Of a stretch of DNA of 64,000 bases, positions 61,315 to 64,000 are shown piece by piece. The notes beneath the pieces are model-generated. The model did no database searches and was not told the DNA's origin. It worked only from the letters and a program-made list of their open reading frames with translations. The translations under genes were made by a program, and so were the position numbers. Position 1 is the stretch's first letter. Each line of letters opens with the position of its first letter. Origin of the DNA: VAZQ01 sp034669045 (GTDB lineage: Bacteria > Pseudomonadota > Alphaproteobacteria > Rhizobiales > Xanthobacteraceae); assembly GCA_034669045.1 (NCBI GenBank), contig JAXDOD010000127.1, forward strand, positions 11,777 through 75,776, read 5' to 3'.

Positions 61315-61899
61315 ATGGCGCTGCGCGACATCATCAAAATACCCGATCCGCGGCTGCGGCTTGTCTCAAAACCGGTCAAGACCGTCGATGCCGACATCCG
61401 CCGGCTGGTTGATGACATGTTCGAGACCATGTATGCCGCGCCCGGCATCGGGCTTGCCGCGATCCAACTTGGCGAAGCGCAACGCGTCATCACCATGGAC
61501 CTGGCGAAGAAGGACGATCCTCCGGAGCCGCAGGTCTTCATCAATGCGGAAATCCTCTCGGTTTCCAATGAGAAGGCCAGCTACGAGGAGGGTTGCCTAT
61601 CGATCCCGGAATATTACGCGGAGGTGGAGCGGCCGGCGCTGGTGAAGGTGAAATATCTGGACGTCAAGGGAAAGCCGCAGGAGATCGAGGCGGCGGGGCT
61701 GCTTGCCACCTGCCTGCAACATGAGATCGATCACCTCAACGGCGTGCTCTTCATCGATCATATCTCCAAGCTCAAGCGCGACCGGGTCATCAAGAAATTC
61801 ATCAAGGCGGCGAAGCGAGGCGAGGAAGACAAACCCGTTCCTCGCAAGGCCGACCGGCGCTCCGTTCGCGGCAATAAAGATCATCCGCGCGCTGAATAG
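61315..61899 (+). CDS. def: Peptide deformylase
   Basis: A 194-residue metalloenzyme removing the formyl group from new proteins. The three motifs are GIGLAAIQLG, EGCLSIP (metal Cys) and QHEIDHLNG (two metal His and catalytic Glu). The C-terminus has a basic tail (RKADRRSVRGNKDH). ATG 61315 (MALRDIIKIPDPRL) is the family start. It heads def-fmt-truA, the usual order in alphaproteobacteria, with dapE on the other strand beyond. Confidence 0.97.
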   Translation: MALRDIIKIPDPRLRLVSKPVKTVDADIRRLVDDMFETMYAAPGIGLAAIQLGEAQRVITMDLAKKDDPPEPQVFINAEILSVSNEKASYEEGCLSIPEYYAEVERPALVKVKYLDVKGKPQEIEAAGLLATCLQHEIDHLNGVLFIDHISKLKRDRVIKKFIKAAKRGEEDKPVPRKADRRSVRGNKDHPRAE

Positions 61900-61926
61900 C
61901 GCGGCCGTTTTCAAAGAGAAAACGCC

Positions 61927-62850
61927 ATGTCCCTTCGCCTGATTTTCATGGGCACGCCCGACTTCGCGGTGCCGGCGCTGCTTGAGTTCGCGGGACGCGG
62001 CTACGACATTGCCGCGGTTTATACGCGCGCGGCCAAACCCGCGGGACGGGGGATGGAGCTGCACCCGACGCCGGTGGAGCGCGAAGCGCGGCGCTTGCGG
62101 CTTCCGGTATTGACGCCGAGCACATTGAAGACTGTCGAAGCCCAGGCCGCATTCCGTGCCCATGGCGCCGATGCCGCCGTGGTCGTCGCCTACGGGTTGA
62201 TCCTGCCGAAGCCGATCCTCGATGCGGTGCCGTTCGGCTGCTTCAACCTGCATGCCTCGCTGCTGCCGCGCTGGCGCGGCGCCGCCCCCATTAACCGCGC
62301 GATCATGGCGGGAGACGCCGAGAGCGGCGTGACGGTGATGAAGATGAACGAAGGCCTCGACACCGGCGACATGGCGATGGCCGAACGCGTGCCGATTGGC
62401 GCCAACATGACCGCGGGCGAATTGCACGATGCGCTGGCACGCCTCGGCGCCGATCTGATGCCGCGCGCACTGACCGAGCTCGAACGCGGCGCGCTGGTAT
62501 TGAGGCCGCAGCCGGAGGGTGGCGTGACCTACGCCGCCAAGATCGCGAAGGACGAAACGCGGATCGATTGGGCGCGGCCGTGGCAGCAGGTGCACAACCA
62601 TATTCGCGGTCTGTCGCCGTTTCCTGGAGCTTGGTTCGAGATTGCCGATGGCGCGCGGGTCAAAGTTTTGCGCACGACCCGTGCGGATGGATCGGGCGTG
62701 CCGGGAACGGTGCTCGACGATAAGCTCACGATTGCTTGCGGTGAGGGCGCTATCCGTCTGCTCGAATTACAGCGCGCCGGCCGGCAGGCGATGAAAGCCG
62801 ACGAATTTCTGCGCGGCACGGCGATTCACACAGGAGCGCGGCTCGCGTGA
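61927..62850 (+). CDS. fmt: Methionyl-tRNA formyltransferase
   Basis: A 307-residue enzyme that formylates initiator Met-tRNA using 10-formyl-THF. The N-terminal start LRLIFMGTPDFAVPALLEF, the formyl-THF site NLHASLLPRWRGAAPINRAIMAGD (catalytic N, H and later D) and the C-terminal OB domain are as expected. It begins 27 bases after def and works in the opposite direction to the deformylase in the initiation cycle. Confidence 0.97.
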   Translation: MSLRLIFMGTPDFAVPALLEFAGRGYDIAAVYTRAAKPAGRGMELHPTPVEREARRLRLPVLTPSTLKTVEAQAAFRAHGADAAVVVAYGLILPKPILDAVPFGCFNLHASLLPRWRGAAPINRAIMAGDAESGVTVMKMNEGLDTGDMAMAERVPIGANMTAGELHDALARLGADLMPRALTELERGALVLRPQPEGGVTYAAKIAKDETRIDWARPWQQVHNHIRGLSPFPGAWFEIADGARVKVLRTTRADGSGVPGTVLDDKLTIACGEGAIRLLELQRAGRQAMKADEFLRGTAIHTGARLA

Positions 62851-62852
62851 CT

Positions 62853-62968
62853 TTCCCTCTCCCATAGGGAGAGGGTGGCGTACGCAGTACGCCGGGTGAG
62901 GGGTTACAAACTATCGATAGATCGGAACCCCCTCACCCCAACCCTCTCCCCACCGGGGAGAGGGAGAC
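62853..62968. repeat. Palindromic repeat between fmt and truA
   Basis: CCCTCTCCCATAGGGAGAGGG is a hairpin on the left and CCCTCTCCCCACCGGGGAGAGGG on the right; between them GGGTGAGGGG and CCCCTCACCCC pair across CTATCGATAG-like middle. Together they form a large nested palindrome of about 115 bases. Confidence 0.7.
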
Positions 62969-62995
62969 CGTCGGCGCAAGGACTAAGGTTATCTA

Positions 62996-63733
62996 ATGCC
63001 ACGCTACAAGCTCATGATCGAATACGACGGCGGGCCGTTTGTCGGCTGGCAGACCCAGGCCGGCGGGCTGACGGTGCAGGGCGTTCTCACTGCCGCCGTT
63101 GAAGCTTTTTCCGGCGAGCAGGTCGCGGTGCAAGGCGCCGGTCGCACCGACGCCGGAGTCCATGCGCTGGGCCAGGTCGCGCATATCGATCTCGCCAAGG
63201 ACTGGGACTCCGACACGGTGCGCGACGCGCTCACCGCGCGGCTGCGTCCACATCCGGTTGCGGTGCTCGCCGCCGAACAGGTGCCGGAGAGCTTCAATGC
63301 TCGCACCTCGGCCAAGGCGCGGCACTACGTCTACCGCATCGTCAACCGCCGGGCCGATCTGGCGCTCGACCGCGGCCGCGCTTGGCGCGTCGCGCGCCCG
63401 CTGGATGCCGCGGCGATGCATGCGGCGGCGCAACGGCTGGTCGGCAAGCATGACTTCACCACCTTCCGCGCCATCGAATGCCAGGCCAATTCCCCGCTGA
63501 AGACGCTGGATCGTCTCGATGTCGCGCGCGACGGCGACGAAATCCGCGTCAGCGCCTCGGCGCGTTCGTTCCTGCATCATCAGGTGCGATCGATGGTGGG
63601 CTCGCTGGCGTTGGTCGGGGAGGGACGCTGGAATGCCGACGATCTCGCTGCCGCGCTCGCCGCCCGCGACCGCAAAGCCTGCGGCCCGATCGCGCCGCCG
63701 GATGGGCTGTATTTGGTGCGGGTGGAGTATTGA
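62996..63733 (+). CDS. truA: tRNA pseudouridine(38-40) synthase
   Basis: A 245-residue enzyme making pseudouridine in the tRNA anticodon arm. The catalytic aspartate is in GAGRTDAGVHALGQVAH (about residue 52). It begins MPRYKLMIEYDGGPFVGWQ and ends with PPDGLYLVRVEY, both typical. It follows fmt across the repeat and converges with dapE. Confidence 0.97.
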   Translation: MPRYKLMIEYDGGPFVGWQTQAGGLTVQGVLTAAVEAFSGEQVAVQGAGRTDAGVHALGQVAHIDLAKDWDSDTVRDALTARLRPHPVAVLAAEQVPESFNARTSAKARHYVYRIVNRRADLALDRGRAWRVARPLDAAAMHAAAQRLVGKHDFTTFRAIECQANSPLKTLDRLDVARDGDEIRVSASARSFLHHQVRSMVGSLALVGEGRWNADDLAAALAARDRKACGPIAPPDGLYLVRVEY

Positions 63734-63743
63734 TCGTTTTCCA

Positions 63744-63831
63744 CCGTCATGGCCGGGCTTGTCCCGGCCATCCCGATCAGGGACGCAGTGCTCTCCTAAG
63801 TGAGATGCCCGGCACGAGGCCGGGCATGACG
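63744..63831. repeat. Palindromic repeat between truA and dapE (convergent)
   Basis: CCGTCATGGCCGGGC...GCCCGGCACGAGGCCGGGCATGACG: the ends CGTCATG/CATGACG and the GGCCGGG arms form two nearby hairpins. It is a third convergent gap holding an element with TCAT/ATGA ends. Confidence 0.65.
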
Positions 63832-63855
63832 AAGAAAGAAGGGGCTTAGAGATAA

Positions 63856-64000
63856 TTATCTGAAATACTCCTCCAATACCCGCCGATAGATCGCCGTCAG
63901 CGCAGCCAGGTCCGCAAGTGGAACGCGCTCGTCGACCTGATGCATGGTCTGCCCCACCAACCCGAATTCCACCACCGGACAATAATTCTTGATGAAGCGC
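63856..64000 (-). CDS. dapE: Succinyl-diaminopimelate desuccinylase, C-terminal end (5' end outside window)
   Basis: The last 47 residues of a frame running in from the right edge. RFIKNYCPVVEFGLVGQTMHQVDERV is the C-terminal segment of DapE, containing the histidine of MHQVDE that binds zinc. It ends at TAA (63856-63858). DapE makes LL-diaminopimelate for lysine and cell wall. The def-fmt-truA-dapE neighbourhood supports the call. Confidence 0.88.
   Translation of the reverse strand, partial: RFIKNYCPVVEFGLVGQTMHQVDERVPLADLAALTAIYRRVLEEYFR

Overview
The window is a GC-rich piece of an alphaproteobacterial chromosome, almost certainly from Hyphomicrobiales (Rhizobiales) and probably close to the Bradyrhizobium/Xanthobacteraceae side. 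The signs are a ChvG/ChvI two-component pair next to PTS-Ntr-type HPr/EIIA genes and pckA, a cycM-kdsB-pheA neighbourhood, a yejA1-yejA2-B-E-F transporter, a DUF2865 protein, a cpa/tad pilus locus, and def-fmt-truA-dapE. I see no phage, IS element, CRISPR array, tRNA or rRNA. The only structural RNA is the small SRP RNA (ffs) upstream of dnaX.

Layout. 1-6 kb: end of cheR, a near-consensus parS site, ahcY, ptsH, an EIIA gene, chvG and chvI. 6-16 kb: a HugZ-like protein, an SGNH hydrolase and pckA; then a small accessory islet holding a palindromic repeat, a broken gene and a vapBC-type toxin-antitoxin pair; then lhgO, a DUF2865 protein, a RidA-like protein and a Na+/H+ antiporter. 15.5-23.5 kb: a vapC remnant directly behind the polA stop, polA, an acyltransferase, hrpB and a retropepsin-like protein. 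23.5-30 kb: an unrecognised three-gene operon facing a phosphohexomutase gene, then pheA, kdsB and cycM. 30-37.7 kb: a peptide ABC transporter with two tandem binding proteins. 37.7-40.6 kb: an NlpC/P60 peptidase, an M17 aminopeptidase and a carboxymuconolactone decarboxylase-like protein. 40.7-54.1 kb: the tad/cpa (Flp pilus) locus, interrupted by a sterol-desaturase-like gene. 54.2-64 kb: an Lrp regulator, a HIT protein, ffs, dnaX-ybaB-recR, ampG, rmuC, def-fmt-truA and the end of dapE.

How the genes connect. ChvG/ChvI, HPr/EIIA and pckA form the envelope-stress and carbon-control block that lies near the origin in relatives, and the parS-like site fits that position. The Yej transporter imports peptides. 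CpaA to CpaF with TadB/C/D/E and two Flp pilins build an adhesive type IVc pilus. dnaX, ybaB, recR, rmuC and polA are replication and repair genes.

The most interesting points are: (1) a palindromic repeat inserted in frame inside hrpB, with a related element supplying the recR ribosome binding site; (2) a DNA polymerase I that appears to have lost two proofreading carboxylates; (3) the periplasmic/membrane three-gene operon of unknown function with a perfect 13-bp inverted repeat at its promoter; (4) the parS-like site; and (5) absence of hprK from its usual place. No plainly new defence or biosynthetic system is visible; the unknown operon at 23.5-25.2 kb is the best candidate for undescribed biology.
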